Source: JBBDRW01 sp040905265 (lineage in GTDB: Bacteria; Bacteroidota; Rhodothermia; Balneolales; Balneolaceae). From it: 25,744 bases of DNA. The notes under the pieces are model-generated. The model was not told the origin of the DNA, ran no database searches, and was given only the letters and a program-made list of their open reading frames with translations. Shown here piece after piece: positions 1 through 8,138 of the stretch (positions within the stretch are counted from its first letter, which is position 1; every line of letters starts with the position of its first letter). A program made the translations under genes and the position numbers. The stretch spans positions 1 to 25,744 of the forward strand of contig JBBDRW010000129.1 in assembly GCA_040905265.1 (NCBI GenBank). The letters are read 5' to 3'.

Positions 1-89
1 TTGGGCAGGCGGTTTACTTTTTTTTGTACCAATACTAAGGCTAATATAAAGCCGTGGATGGCTCCCAATAAGAAAACGACTTCTATCAT
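1..89 (-). CDS. N-terminal fragment of probable AraC-type regulator with membrane segment (partial)
   Basis: Only the first 29 codons are in the window; the frame is open to the edge. The peptide begins MIEVVFLLGAIHGFILALVL and continues QKKVNRLP. A short hydrophobic helix containing LLGAIHGF followed by a Lys/Asn/Arg-rich turn is how many Bacteroidota AraC-family regulators with an N-terminal multi-helix membrane domain begin. That family match is from recall of such N-termini; no HTH is visible because the gene is cut. The ATG at 89-87 has no clear Shine-Dalgarno sequence, which is common in this group, and the frame stays open several codons upstream, so a slightly earlier start is possible. 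It is divergent from the genes to its right. Confidence 0.55.
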   Translation of the reverse strand, partial: MIEVVFLLGAIHGFILALVLVQKKVNRLP

Positions 90-326
90 GGATTCAAATA
101 GTACGTAATGTGGATTGCCCGAGTTAACGCAGACTCTGCATATATTGATCAATCTGGCTAAGAAGTATTTCTCAAATTGAAAATATATGATACTATATCC
201 GTTCTGAACAGAAATATTATTTCTGAAATTCAACCAATAATTGCAAGGCCGTTTGAATAATTGCCGTTATTTGCAGAGTATACCATTGGTAATGGAAGTC
301 AACGGAATCAAAGATGCGATAAATAG

Positions 327-452
327 ATGAACACGGACAACTACACTACACCCGCCGGTACTTCCATAGGCCATGTACACCTGAAAGTTTCTGATCTGGA
401 TAGGGCTCTTGCATTTGATCAGGAACTGCTGGCCGAACTTCAGCATGAATAA
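327..452 (+). pseudogene. Truncated VOC/glyoxalase (CatE-like) gene start
   Basis: This short frame encodes 41 residues containing GHVHLKVSDLDRALAF, the first beta-strand and helix of vicinal oxygen chelate proteins of the glyoxalase/catechol dioxygenase type, including the first metal-ligand His position. Intact relatives continue with an FY...LLGFEL segment. Here the residues after LAF read DQELLAELQHE and then a stop, so the sequence has apparently lost the Tyr and part of the Gly-Phe turn before ending early. Nothing recognisable as the rest of the fold follows before the oxidoreductase gene at 523. I read it as a decayed remnant of a gene normally about 130-290 residues long. A functional 41-residue peptide is unlikely. 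Confidence 0.6.
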
Positions 453-522
453 GTCCAGAGCATAGATCTATAAACGGCCTGAGTCAGAACCTCCGGCCAG
501 AACGAATCATACCCCATTTCCT

Positions 523-1482
523 ATGATGAAAGCATTCATCCATACCCAATATGGGCCTCCAGAGGTTCTTCAGCTACAAGAAGTGCAAACTCCTGTTCCT
601 GAGGAACATGAAGTTCTCATTAAAATTCATGCAACAACGGTCAACCGTACGGATGACGGGCTGTTGAGAGCAATCCCTTTTATTGCACGCTTTTTCACCG
701 GGCTTCTCAGGCCTAACCATACTATTTCCGGAAGTGAATTTTCCGGCCGGGTTGAAACAACCGGCAGCAGTGTCAGCTTATTTAAACCGGGTGATATGGT
801 TTTCGGGTTCAGTGAATTTGGCGCTCATGCCGAATACCTGAAAATGGCAGAAGATAGTACAGTTGCCAGGATTCCTGAAGGCATGACCTTTGAAGAAGCT
901 GCTCCACTGACAGAAGGCTCCCACTATGCTCTGAACAACATCAGAAAAGCTGACATTCAGGCCGGCCAACAGGTTCTCATCTACGGTGCTACGGGAGCCA
1001 TCGGGTCAGCCGCACTGCAAATCATCAAAGCCGTCGGCGCGGAGGTTACGGCTGTTTGTGATACCAAAAATATCGATCTCATCAAATCGTTAGGCGCTGA
1101 TGAAGTCATTGATTATACAAAGCAGGACTTCACCAAAATAGGCAAAACGTTTCACGTGGTATTTGACGCTGTTGGAAAAAGTTCTTTCAGAGCGTGTATG
1201 CCATTGCTTAAAGAGGGTGGAATCTACATGTCGACCGATCTTGGTTTTATGTCTCAAAACCCGTTCCTGGCACTCATTACACCGTTTATGGGAGGCAGGA
1301 AAGTTCTTTTTCCTATTCCGACAATTGACAAGGAAATCATTGAGTATCTCAGGGAATTGGCTGTGTCAGGTAAGTTCAAACCAGTCATAGACAGACAGTA
1401 TAATTTTGAAGAACTTCCCGAAGCGTTTCACTATGTTCATACAGGGCAAAAGACCGGAAACGTAGTCATCTCTGTCCCTTAA
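523..1482 (+). CDS. NAD(P)-dependent MDR alcohol dehydrogenase / quinone oxidoreductase-like protein
   Basis: This is a 319-residue medium-chain dehydrogenase/reductase. The N-terminal GroES-like domain runs to about residue 125 and includes SGSEFSGRVETTG and FKPGDMVFGF. The Rossmann domain follows, with the nucleotide-binding motif YGATGAIGSAALQ at 154-166 and the usual SLGADEVIDY strand. The Cys-rich structural zinc loop of classical alcohol dehydrogenases is absent and the usual catalytic zinc ligands are not evident, so it belongs with the zinc-independent quinone-oxidoreductase-like branch that reduces quinones or enones using NAD(P)H. The substrate cannot be read from sequence. No signal peptide is seen, so it should be cytosolic. 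Two tandem ATGs (523 and 526) could each start it. It follows the VOC remnant by 70 bp. Confidence 0.88.
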   Translation: MMKAFIHTQYGPPEVLQLQEVQTPVPEEHEVLIKIHATTVNRTDDGLLRAIPFIARFFTGLLRPNHTISGSEFSGRVETTGSSVSLFKPGDMVFGFSEFGAHAEYLKMAEDSTVARIPEGMTFEEAAPLTEGSHYALNNIRKADIQAGQQVLIYGATGAIGSAALQIIKAVGAEVTAVCDTKNIDLIKSLGADEVIDYTKQDFTKIGKTFHVVFDAVGKSSFRACMPLLKEGGIYMSTDLGFMSQNPFLALITPFMGGRKVLFPIPTIDKEIIEYLRELAVSGKFKPVIDRQYNFEELPEAFHYVHTGQKTGNVVISVP

Positions 1483-1690
1483 ATAGTCTTCCCGTGAAAC
1501 CCAGCCTTCAAAAAGCAACGAATCAAGGAACGATCTCTCCCCTACCCTTGCAATTCCGGCTTCAAATCTTATCTTGATAATACAGCTCTACTACCCTTTT
1601 TCTGTAGTCCGTTAAAGGATTTTCGTTGTGAGATTCCACGATACGTAAAGGAGCCTCTGAATAATCAACCTTTTACAGAACTTTCAGAAA

Positions 1691-2806
1691 ATGAGAAAAC
1701 TATCTGTTATGATGAATCTACTCAGATCGTCAGGAATCGTCCTTCTCTATACAATAGGTTTCCTCCTGGCCGTTTCCTGCAGCCATACCACTGAACAGGT
1801 TCAAGAGGTGAATACCTCGGGATTGCCTGAGCTTGACCTGAATCATCAATTCACCATCTCCGATTCAGAGGAGGTGATGTTGCAGCAGATTACAGGGGTT
1901 CAAAGTGATTCTGAAGGCAGAATCTTTCTTCAGGATCCACGCGCCTTACAGATACACGTCTTTGATACCCAGGGAGAGTATCTAACGAACATCGGCAGAG
2001 ATGGGTCAGGCCCCGGAGAATTTCGAAGTTTGCTTAATATCTATATTGGTCAACTTGATCGGCTCATCGTTTATGATATCAGGCAAGCCCAAAATACCGT
2101 ATTTGTCGAGAACGATCACCATTGGGAACCGGTGGATCTCTTTTTGGTTGAAGGCCATCGATATGGAATCGAGAGTGCAGATACAGAAGGAAATGTAATC
2201 CTGCGGCAGAGTCAGGCACAATATCCTGAACCAGGAGCTTTTTGGTTTGAGCATGAACTCGCTACGGGGAATCTTGCATCGGGGTTGACGGAGCAAAACG
2301 TTCTCAGTTTTAAAGAGCGGGGTATTCTTATGTCGGATAGTGGATCTTCGAAGGGGCTCCCGTTTGGCCGGACGACCGTAGTATCCACCGATCCGTCAGG
2401 AAACATCTATCTGGTCTGGAATGAACAATTTGAACTGGCTGTATACAATGCCCGAATGGAACATCTGGATTCTCTGAGTGTGCCGATTCCCAATCAACCC
2501 ATTGATAGCGAAGAAAGAGATGCTGCAATTGATCGATTGGGAAACGATTTCAGGTCACTTGGTCATGAGCATGTACCTGTGACCAAACCGGTTATCTCGA
2601 AGATGTTTGTGGATGGAAACAGACGTATCTGGCTGCAAACATTTGACTCGCCTGAATACCTGGTACTTGACCGGGAAGGAACTCCGCTGAGAAGTTTTGA
2701 CCTTGAGGAGGACCTTCGTCTTGTCCATGCAGACACGAACAGGCTCTACGCAATGGAACTGAGTGAAGAGGGGTATCAGATTCATGTGTTTGACTATCAG
2801 CTTTGA
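1691..2806 (+). CDS. 6-bladed beta-propeller lipoprotein
   Basis: This 371-residue exported protein has a hydrophobic signal segment ending in LLAVSC, so Cys30 is the likely lipidated residue. The body matches the 6-bladed beta-propeller family common in Bacteroidota (NHL-like, Pfam 6-bladed beta-propeller). It has repeated blades such as ITGVQSDSEGRIFLQD, a following FDTQGEYLTNIGRDGSGPGEF and later FVDGNRRIWLQTF. The string GRDGSGPGEF is characteristic of the family. Function is unknown; such proteins often sit with polysaccharide or peptide uptake genes, but no SusC/D pair is in the window. It appears to be a single transcription unit, with about 200 bp of non-coding DNA on each side. A later in-frame ATG at codon 7 or 8 is an alternative start. 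Confidence 0.82.
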   Translation: MRKLSVMMNLLRSSGIVLLYTIGFLLAVSCSHTTEQVQEVNTSGLPELDLNHQFTISDSEEVMLQQITGVQSDSEGRIFLQDPRALQIHVFDTQGEYLTNIGRDGSGPGEFRSLLNIYIGQLDRLIVYDIRQAQNTVFVENDHHWEPVDLFLVEGHRYGIESADTEGNVILRQSQAQYPEPGAFWFEHELATGNLASGLTEQNVLSFKERGILMSDSGSSKGLPFGRTTVVSTDPSGNIYLVWNEQFELAVYNARMEHLDSLSVPIPNQPIDSEERDAAIDRLGNDFRSLGHEHVPVTKPVISKMFVDGNRRIWLQTFDSPEYLVLDREGTPLRSFDLEEDLRLVHADTNRLYAMELSEEGYQIHVFDYQL

Positions 2807-2927
2807 AGCTGAAAAGAGTTGAATCCAGTCCGTCAAAAAACCACAGACATTATGCGATCTTCATCGTCGCGGCGTAATGAAGAAGTTGCCTGCAACAATG
2901 CCCTCCAGATCGTAGTGGAAGATAACC

Positions 2928-2947
2928 GTACTCGGGACTCCGGGTAC
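2928..2947 (+). terminator. GC-rich hairpin after the propeller gene
   Basis: An 8-bp stem (GTACTCGG/CCGGGTAC, one G-T wobble) with a GACT loop lies about 120 bp after the propeller gene stop and upstream of the OmpA gene. No T-run follows, so a role as terminator is only possible; it could equally be a chance structure. The rest of the 2807-3087 gap shows no gene. Confidence 0.25.
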
Positions 2948-3087
2948 ATCCCATCATTAAGCGAGTGGTAATTGTGTAAACTTTTCCTGTCTGGATGTAA
3001 CAGACTCTGTCCCTATAATGATGATATTACTCTTTGATAATAACTTCACAACGATTCCGCAGTTTGCGGGAAATTACGGACACTACC

Positions 3088-3759
3088 ATGAATCATACCA
3101 AATCAAATTTTGTCTTATCCATGTTAATAGTTCTCACCCTGATATTCTCAGGTTGCTCGAACTGGAGCAAAACGGCAACAGGAGCCGTAGTAGGAACCGG
3201 GGCCGGGGCTGCTGCCGGGGCTGTTATCGGGAAAACACTTGGTAACACAGCTGCCGGTGCCATTACAGGTGCAGTGGTTGGTGGCACGGTGGGTGCAATC
3301 ATCGGGCAGAATATGGATCGAAAAGCCAGAGAGATGGAAGAAGCAATGGATGGGGTTACCATTCAGCGTGTTGAAGAAGGAATTGCTGTCAGCTTCGACA
3401 GTGGCATATTGTTTGATTTCGACTCTTCAACCCTGCAACCAGAAGGCCGGGAGAATCTTGAAAAACTGTCGTCCATTATCCAGCGGGATAATGATACGAT
3501 TCTCATGATTGTTGGCCATACAGATTCCAGGGGAGACGAAGATTACAACCTTAGGTTAAGTGAACGACGGGCCGAATCTGCGAGCAGATACATGGTATCC
3601 CAAGGCCTCTCTTCATCCAGAATCCAGATCAGAGGAAGGGGTGAATACGAACCCATTGACAACAATGATTCCGATGCCGGCAGACAAAAGAACCGCCGGG
3701 TTGAAGTCGCCATCTTTGCCAGCCCCGAGTATGTAGAACGCCTGCAGGCAGCAAATTAA
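3088..3759 (+). CDS. OmpA-family lipoprotein with glycine-zipper domain (YiaD-like)
   Basis: With the ATG at 3088 this encodes 223 residues. A signal peptide ends in the lipobox IFSGC (Cys23). Next comes a glycine-zipper region at about 31-74 (repeated GAxxGxxxG patterns), which can insert into or lie on the outer membrane. The OmpA C-terminal peptidoglycan-binding domain spans about 105-212, with FDFDSSTLQPEG, the core VGHTDSRGDEDYNLRLSERRA at 142-162 and GRQKNRRVEV near the end. All the usual diaminopimelate-contacting positions (Asp in HTDSRG, Arg in LSERRA) appear present. It should tie the outer membrane to peptidoglycan. In-frame starts exist upstream (from 3034), but they would put a charged, non-signal segment ahead of the signal peptide, so I chose 3088. 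Confidence 0.88.
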   Translation: MNHTKSNFVLSMLIVLTLIFSGCSNWSKTATGAVVGTGAGAAAGAVIGKTLGNTAAGAITGAVVGGTVGAIIGQNMDRKAREMEEAMDGVTIQRVEEGIAVSFDSGILFDFDSSTLQPEGRENLEKLSSIIQRDNDTILMIVGHTDSRGDEDYNLRLSERRAESASRYMVSQGLSSSRIQIRGRGEYEPIDNNDSDAGRQKNRRVEVAIFASPEYVERLQAAN

Positions 3760-3881
3760 ATACAGCTTAGCAGCTGGGGCGGGAACTTCTGAAGTAGATT
3801 CACACTACACATAGCTGGTCTCGCAGTGCATAAGGCCTCAGGGATTCATACTGAGTTGCATGATCGGGGAATCTGAACCGA

Positions 3882-3916
3882 TCCCTTTCGCATCACATTT
3901 CTGATGCGTCAAGGGA
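3882..3916 (+). terminator. Two-tier hairpin after ompA-like gene
   Basis: An outer stem TCCCTT/AAGGGA encloses an inner stem GCATCA/TGATGC with a six-base loop, about 120 bp downstream of the OmpA stop. The strength of the fold suggests a transcription terminator, although only a short T stretch follows. Its distance from the stop keeps confidence modest. Confidence 0.4.
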
Positions 3917-4018
3917 GTTTGCAGGAAGTTTCGATTTGCTACAGGGTTCCATCAAGTCGTACTCATTATTACCCGATCACAATCCAAACAGTAATCATAA
4001 CCCAAACCGTCTACTATT

Positions 4019-4174
4019 ATGGGTAATCTTTTATATCTCGTCGCCGTAATTCTGGTCATTTTCTGGCTCATCGGATTTATCGGCTATAGCGCCGGAAGCA
4101 TCATTCATATTCTCCTTGTTATAGCCGTAATTGCCATCCTCCTTAGGGTCATACAGGGAAGAAGAGTTGTGTAA
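4019..4174 (+). CDS. lmo0937-type small membrane protein
   Basis: This 51-residue frame encodes MGNLLYLVAVILVIFWLIGF, then IGYSAGSIIHILLVIAVIAI and a basic tail LLRVIQGRRVV. Two hydrophobic helices separated by a Gly-Tyr-Ser-Ala-Gly turn, an HxLLVIAVI second helix and a short Arg-rich end match the widespread lmo0937/DUF5670 family, usually about 45-55 residues. The function of that family is not established; members are often stress-induced. Here it is a lone gene between the OmpA lipoprotein and a convergent hydrolase. Its length and composition make chance very unlikely. Confidence 0.8.
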   Translation: MGNLLYLVAVILVIFWLIGFIGYSAGSIIHILLVIAVIAILLRVIQGRRVV

Positions 4175-4279
4175 TTCTGTTGATAGTCACGTCTGTTGAA
4201 TCCGATAGTTTACTTACCTGAAAATTATTGTGTATCCTTTTAAAATGAGAGTATTTGCAGGCCGATGAAAGGCTGGCCG

Positions 4280-5269
4280 CTACAGGGTAGACAGAAAGTC
4301 TGTCAGCGCCTCTACCGATCGTTCCGGTTCATCGTGGTGAAGATTGTGGCCGCCACCATCGATGTGCACGACTTTCCCGTTCGGCATCGCACTGACCGCC
4401 TCTTCATCGGCCTCTCTGGATTCAGCCGGCGCATCAGCTTTTAGAATGAACGCGGGCACCTGAATTTCCACCAGTGAATTCCCGGTTTGCATCGTACCCG
4501 ACATCGCCTGCCAGGTATCACTTGAATACGCACCGTGATACTGCTTTTTCGAAAGCGCCCAATATTCGCAAGATGTCAAACTCCACTTCGGTGACTGCCT
4601 CTGACAGGTAGCTACCAGATCGTCGAAGTTGTAGTTGTTCTGCGCCACCAACACTTCGGGAGCTCCGAACATGCTCAATGAAAGCCGGTCTGGTGCAGGT
4701 GCTTCGCGTTGTGGAGGGGGAGCGTCTTGTCCGCTGTCTTCCTCCGATTCGCTACTTGTTGCCGGTGCCGGCCTTGGGGGTCTCGGCCTCAGGCCCGGAT
4801 CAAGCATGACGACCGCTTGCGACAGATCCGGATACTCTGCACCGGTCCGCATGACCGTAGCGGCACCCATAGAGTGACCCATCAGAATCGGTTTTTCGAA
4901 GCCCATTACGTTCACAAATTCAACCACGTCTTTCACCAGAGTATCACCGTCGTCGGAAGGCGTAAATGGGTCCGTCAAGCCGTGCCCGCGGGCATCAAGC
5001 ATATATATGTCATAGGAGCCCTCCAGTGCCAGTGTCAGAGGAGCCCAATTTAGTCCGATATCCGTAACCCCGTGGACCATAACGATCACAGGCTTATCCG
5101 GCTGTGGCGTGGCATGATAGTAGTGGATGCGAATCCCGTTTGCATACACATAGCCATCCGACCACCCGTCGGGAATACCCGGTTGCTGGGCAATAGTTAC
5201 ACCCTGCAGCAGGATTAGCAGGCTAAACGTTTGCAGGCACATCTGAAAAATTCCGTTCTTACTCATCAT
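4280..5269 (-). CDS. Secreted alpha/beta hydrolase
   Basis: This encodes 329 residues from the ATG at 5269. I prefer that start because a GGAAG ribosome site lies six bases upstream and because it gives a clean signal peptide (MMSKNG then a hydrophobic core, cut near IAQQ). An earlier ATG at 5290 adds an acidic stretch. The fold motifs are complete: the oxyanion segment VMVHGVTD (64-70), DARGHG (92-97), the nucleophile elbow GHSMGAA with Ser133, the acid Asp279 in ILKADAP and His308 in GGGHNLHH. Between 160 and 195 a Pro/Ser/Glu-rich, low-complexity insertion replaces part of the usual lid and is probably flexible. It is likely an esterase or lipase-like enzyme acting in the periplasm or outside; the substrate is unknown. 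It appears to be transcribed alone, divergent from the gene at 5646. Confidence 0.85.
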   Translation of the reverse strand: MMSKNGIFQMCLQTFSLLILLQGVTIAQQPGIPDGWSDGYVYANGIRIHYYHATPQPDKPVIVMVHGVTDIGLNWAPLTLALEGSYDIYMLDARGHGLTDPFTPSDDGDTLVKDVVEFVNVMGFEKPILMGHSMGAATVMRTGAEYPDLSQAVVMLDPGLRPRPPRPAPATSSESEEDSGQDAPPPQREAPAPDRLSLSMFGAPEVLVAQNNYNFDDLVATCQRQSPKWSLTSCEYWALSKKQYHGAYSSDTWQAMSGTMQTGNSLVEIQVPAFILKADAPAESREADEEAVSAMPNGKVVHIDGGGHNLHHDEPERSVEALTDFLSTL

Positions 5270-5533
5270 CTGTTCTTCCATTTTATTCATATTTTATCTC
5301 GCTAAATTGCCGTATAGAATTCATGGCTTCTGGCAACCGCGAGCCTGAATGCACGCCCGTAAAACGAATACCCTTCAACTGGTTGTTTGTTCAGTGATTC
5401 CATTTCACAATAAACAACGACCAATAGAGGTTTTTAAATTGAATACAGCCTATTGACTTGCCATAATAGTAATAAATTCTGATTGTCTCCAATGTAGTAA
5501 GTTAATGATGGATATTTTCGAATACGCAGCCCC

Positions 5534-5568
5534 GAACCTCAAAATGTGCGAAATTTGAGTTCTTTTTT
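5534..5568 (+). terminator. Terminator-like hairpin in the divergent 5291-5645 gap
   Basis: The 355-bp gap between two divergent genes holds no coding frame I can support. It does contain a stem pairing GAACCTCAAA with TTTGAGTTC (one-base bulge) around a ten-base loop, followed directly by six T residues on the plus strand. That is the form of an intrinsic terminator. No plus-strand gene ends here, so it may act as a leader attenuator for the operon starting at 5646, stop read-through, or be chance in an A+T-rich region. Confidence 0.35.
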
Positions 5569-5645
5569 ATTATGTTTATCACCATAGTTGAAAAAGACAT
5601 TTAGAAGACTTTACAAAACCGTCTATAAATTAAACCAATCGCTCA

Positions 5646-8051
5646 ATGAAACGACTTTCGTCTCTGCTCATACTTTTACTACTACTTGCCTTACCCTCTC
5701 TTCAGGCACAAACGATGTCGACCGGTGAATCTGCAACGATGCGTGGTTTTGGCCAGGCTGTGGATGTTGCGGACGGCAGGGTGTATATCGGTGAACCTGC
5801 GAATAATCATCAACCGGGCGCTGTCTATGTCTTCAACCGCTCCATAGACGAATGGGCTGAACAGGCAAGGCTTATGGCAGCCGACGGCCGGATAGGTGAC
5901 CGTTTCGGGTCTGCTTTGTCGGCCGACGGAAACCGGATTGTGATCGGAGCACCGAATGGAAATGATTACAACGGGGCCGCCTATATTTTTGAACAATCGG
6001 ATGATGGCTCCTGGAGCGAAGTTGCCCGGCTCGTTTTACCTGATGAACATTCAGACAGTGGTTTTGGGGGAAGTGTTGTCCTTTATGAGGATCTCGCATT
6101 TGTCGGAGCACCTGACTATAACGAAGAGCATGGTGCCGTGTTCGTCTACAATCGGTCAGAGTCAGGCGAATGGGCTCAATCGTCCATGATTGCTTATCCT
6201 GATACGACTTTGGAGACCGGATTCGGGTCCGCTCTCGCTTTTGACGGCTCGCGTCTGGCCATCGGCGCACCCGGGGGTGAGGAAGAAGGTGCTGTGCTCC
6301 TCTTTCGTGAAAGCATGGGCGACTGGACACAGGAAACCACGATTACCAACACGTTTATGAATCAGCCCGGAGGATTCGGTGCTGTAATCCGTATGGATGG
6401 AGACCGGATTCTTGTCGGAGCTCCCGGCCAGGTCATGGCCATGGGTGCCGTCTATGTCTATGAAATGGATACCGAAACCGAAGAGGGAACCTGGGATTTC
6501 AACAGCCGCCTGACAGCCTACGACAGCCAACCGAGATACCTGTTCGGGGAGTCGATCGCCATCGCCGGATCTGAAATCTGGATCGGCTCATCGAATGCAA
6601 ACGGAGGCGTTGGTGCTATTTACCGGTTTCAACCCTCTGTGGATGGCAGTGGATGGACCGGCGTAACAAAAATGACAAGCCCGGCTGAAGGGAATAACGA
6701 CAGTTTTGCCGGAACGATGGATGTTGAAGGCAATATCGCCGTCGCCGGGTTGACCGGAGCCGATTTCGGCGAAGGAACCGTGGCTATTATGGAGCGGAGT
6801 GATGACGGTGAGTGGTCGACGCAGAATATCGTAATCGGATATGGTAATACCATCCTTGATCCTATTACAGATACTACTGTTGAGTGCAGCAATGGCCAGG
6901 CAGACCGTTTCGGCTGCAGTAATATCGATCTGGTCTCATTTCTACCGATCAGGGATATCGGGGGGTCACGTGGAGTATTCCTGAATGACATGTGGGGATG
7001 GACCGATCCGGAAACCGGAAATGAATACGCCCTTATTGGCCGCAATAACGGTACGTCGTTTGTGGACGTCAGCAATCCTTCCAACCCGGTTTATGTCGGA
7101 GATCTTCCGATGACAGCAGGCGCCCAGGCAAGTACATGGAGAGATATCAAGGTCTACAGTAACCATGCATTCATTGTAGCTGACAATGCCCGAAGCCACG
7201 GCATGCAGGTATTTGACCTCACAAGTCTTCGCGATTTTAATGGTGAACCTATTCATTTTGAGGAAGCGGCCCTCTATACCAACATGAACAGCGCTCATAA
7301 TATCGTTATCAACGAAGATACCGGCATGGCCTTCATCGTTGGGAGCAGCGGCGGCGGGGAGACTTGTGGCGGCGGACTTCATATGGTCGACATCCAGGAT
7401 CCCACAAACCCCGCTTTTGCAGGGTGTTTCGCCGATCCGTCCACCGGACGCGGCAGCACCGGGTACACGCACGATGCTCAATGCGTGGTCTATCAAGGCC
7501 CTGATGAAGAGCATCAGGGCAAAGAGATCTGCATCGGCGCAAACGAGACAGCCGTAAGTATTGCGGATGTTACGGACAAAGAGAATCCCGTAGCGCTGTC
7601 GGTTGTCTCTTACCCTGATTACGGATATGTGCACCAGGGATGGCTGACGGAAGATCACAGGTATTTTTTCCAGAATGATGAACTCGATGAACTCAGCGGT
7701 GATGTGGAGCAAACGCGTACCCTGATCTGGGACGTATCGGATCTGGACGACCCGCAATATGCAGGCGCCCACTTTGCCGATAATCCCGCATCAGATCACA
7801 ACTTGTATATCAAAGGCGATATGATGTACCAGTCGAATTACGTCAGCGGGTTGCAAGTCCTCGACATCAGCGACCCTGTGAACCCTCAAAAGGTCGGGTC
7901 GTTTGATACACACCCGTTCACGGAAGACGCGCCCGGCTTCTCCGGGACCTGGAGCAACTATCCGTACTTCGACAGCGGAGTTGTCCTCATGACCAGCAGA
8001 AATGAAGGACTCTTCATTCTCGATGTAAACCCACCGATGATCAACCCGTAA
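5646..8051 (+). CDS. FG-GAP propeller plus choice-of-anchor B (LVIVD) secreted protein
   Basis: This 801-residue protein has a signal peptide of about 22 residues (ending LQAQ). Residues ~30-400 form seven FG-GAP/integrin-alpha-like repeats, for example RFGSALSADGNRIVIGAPN, GFGSALAFDGSRLAIGAPG and GFGAVIRMDGDRILVGAPG, enough for one seven-bladed propeller. Residues ~420-795 match the choice-of-anchor B/LVIVD family: VSFLPIRDIGG, YALIGRNNGTSFVDVSNP, a HNIVINEDTG segment, HQGWLTEDHRYFFQNDELDE and GLQVLDISDPVNPQKVGSF. That family usually has some C-terminal surface anchor. Here the protein ends right after the last repeat (NPPMINP), with no T9SS domain or other anchor seen. It leads a likely operon with the two propeller genes that follow and may act with them at the cell surface. 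The biochemical role is unknown. Confidence 0.85.
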   Translation: MKRLSSLLILLLLLALPSLQAQTMSTGESATMRGFGQAVDVADGRVYIGEPANNHQPGAVYVFNRSIDEWAEQARLMAADGRIGDRFGSALSADGNRIVIGAPNGNDYNGAAYIFEQSDDGSWSEVARLVLPDEHSDSGFGGSVVLYEDLAFVGAPDYNEEHGAVFVYNRSESGEWAQSSMIAYPDTTLETGFGSALAFDGSRLAIGAPGGEEEGAVLLFRESMGDWTQETTITNTFMNQPGGFGAVIRMDGDRILVGAPGQVMAMGAVYVYEMDTETEEGTWDFNSRLTAYDSQPRYLFGESIAIAGSEIWIGSSNANGGVGAIYRFQPSVDGSGWTGVTKMTSPAEGNNDSFAGTMDVEGNIAVAGLTGADFGEGTVAIMERSDDGEWSTQNIVIGYGNTILDPITDTTVECSNGQADRFGCSNIDLVSFLPIRDIGGSRGVFLNDMWGWTDPETGNEYALIGRNNGTSFVDVSNPSNPVYVGDLPMTAGAQASTWRDIKVYSNHAFIVADNARSHGMQVFDLTSLRDFNGEPIHFEEAALYTNMNSAHNIVINEDTGMAFIVGSSGGGETCGGGLHMVDIQDPTNPAFAGCFADPSTGRGSTGYTHDAQCVVYQGPDEEHQGKEICIGANETAVSIADVTDKENPVALSVVSYPDYGYVHQGWLTEDHRYFFQNDELDELSGDVEQTRTLIWDVSDLDDPQYAGAHFADNPASDHNLYIKGDMMYQSNYVSGLQVLDISDPVNPQKVGSFDTHPFTEDAPGFSGTWSNYPYFDSGVVLMTSRNEGLFILDVNPPMINP

Positions 8052-8138
8052 AGGAACGGAATATGTTTATCTTGATACAAAAGTCCCGTCTTGAGAGGGG
8101 GAACAAGGGTGTGTTCGGTAGAATTGAATCTATCTTAT

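Noticed and set aside
3034..3087. Upstream start for the OmpA lipoprotein
   Set aside because: It would put 18 mostly polar residues before a good signal peptide that begins at 3088.
6966..7772. Long open frame on the minus strand (268 codons) inside the choice-of-anchor B gene
   Set aside because: It lies wholly antisense to a gene with clear domain matches, and its translation has no recognisable motifs and an odd composition.
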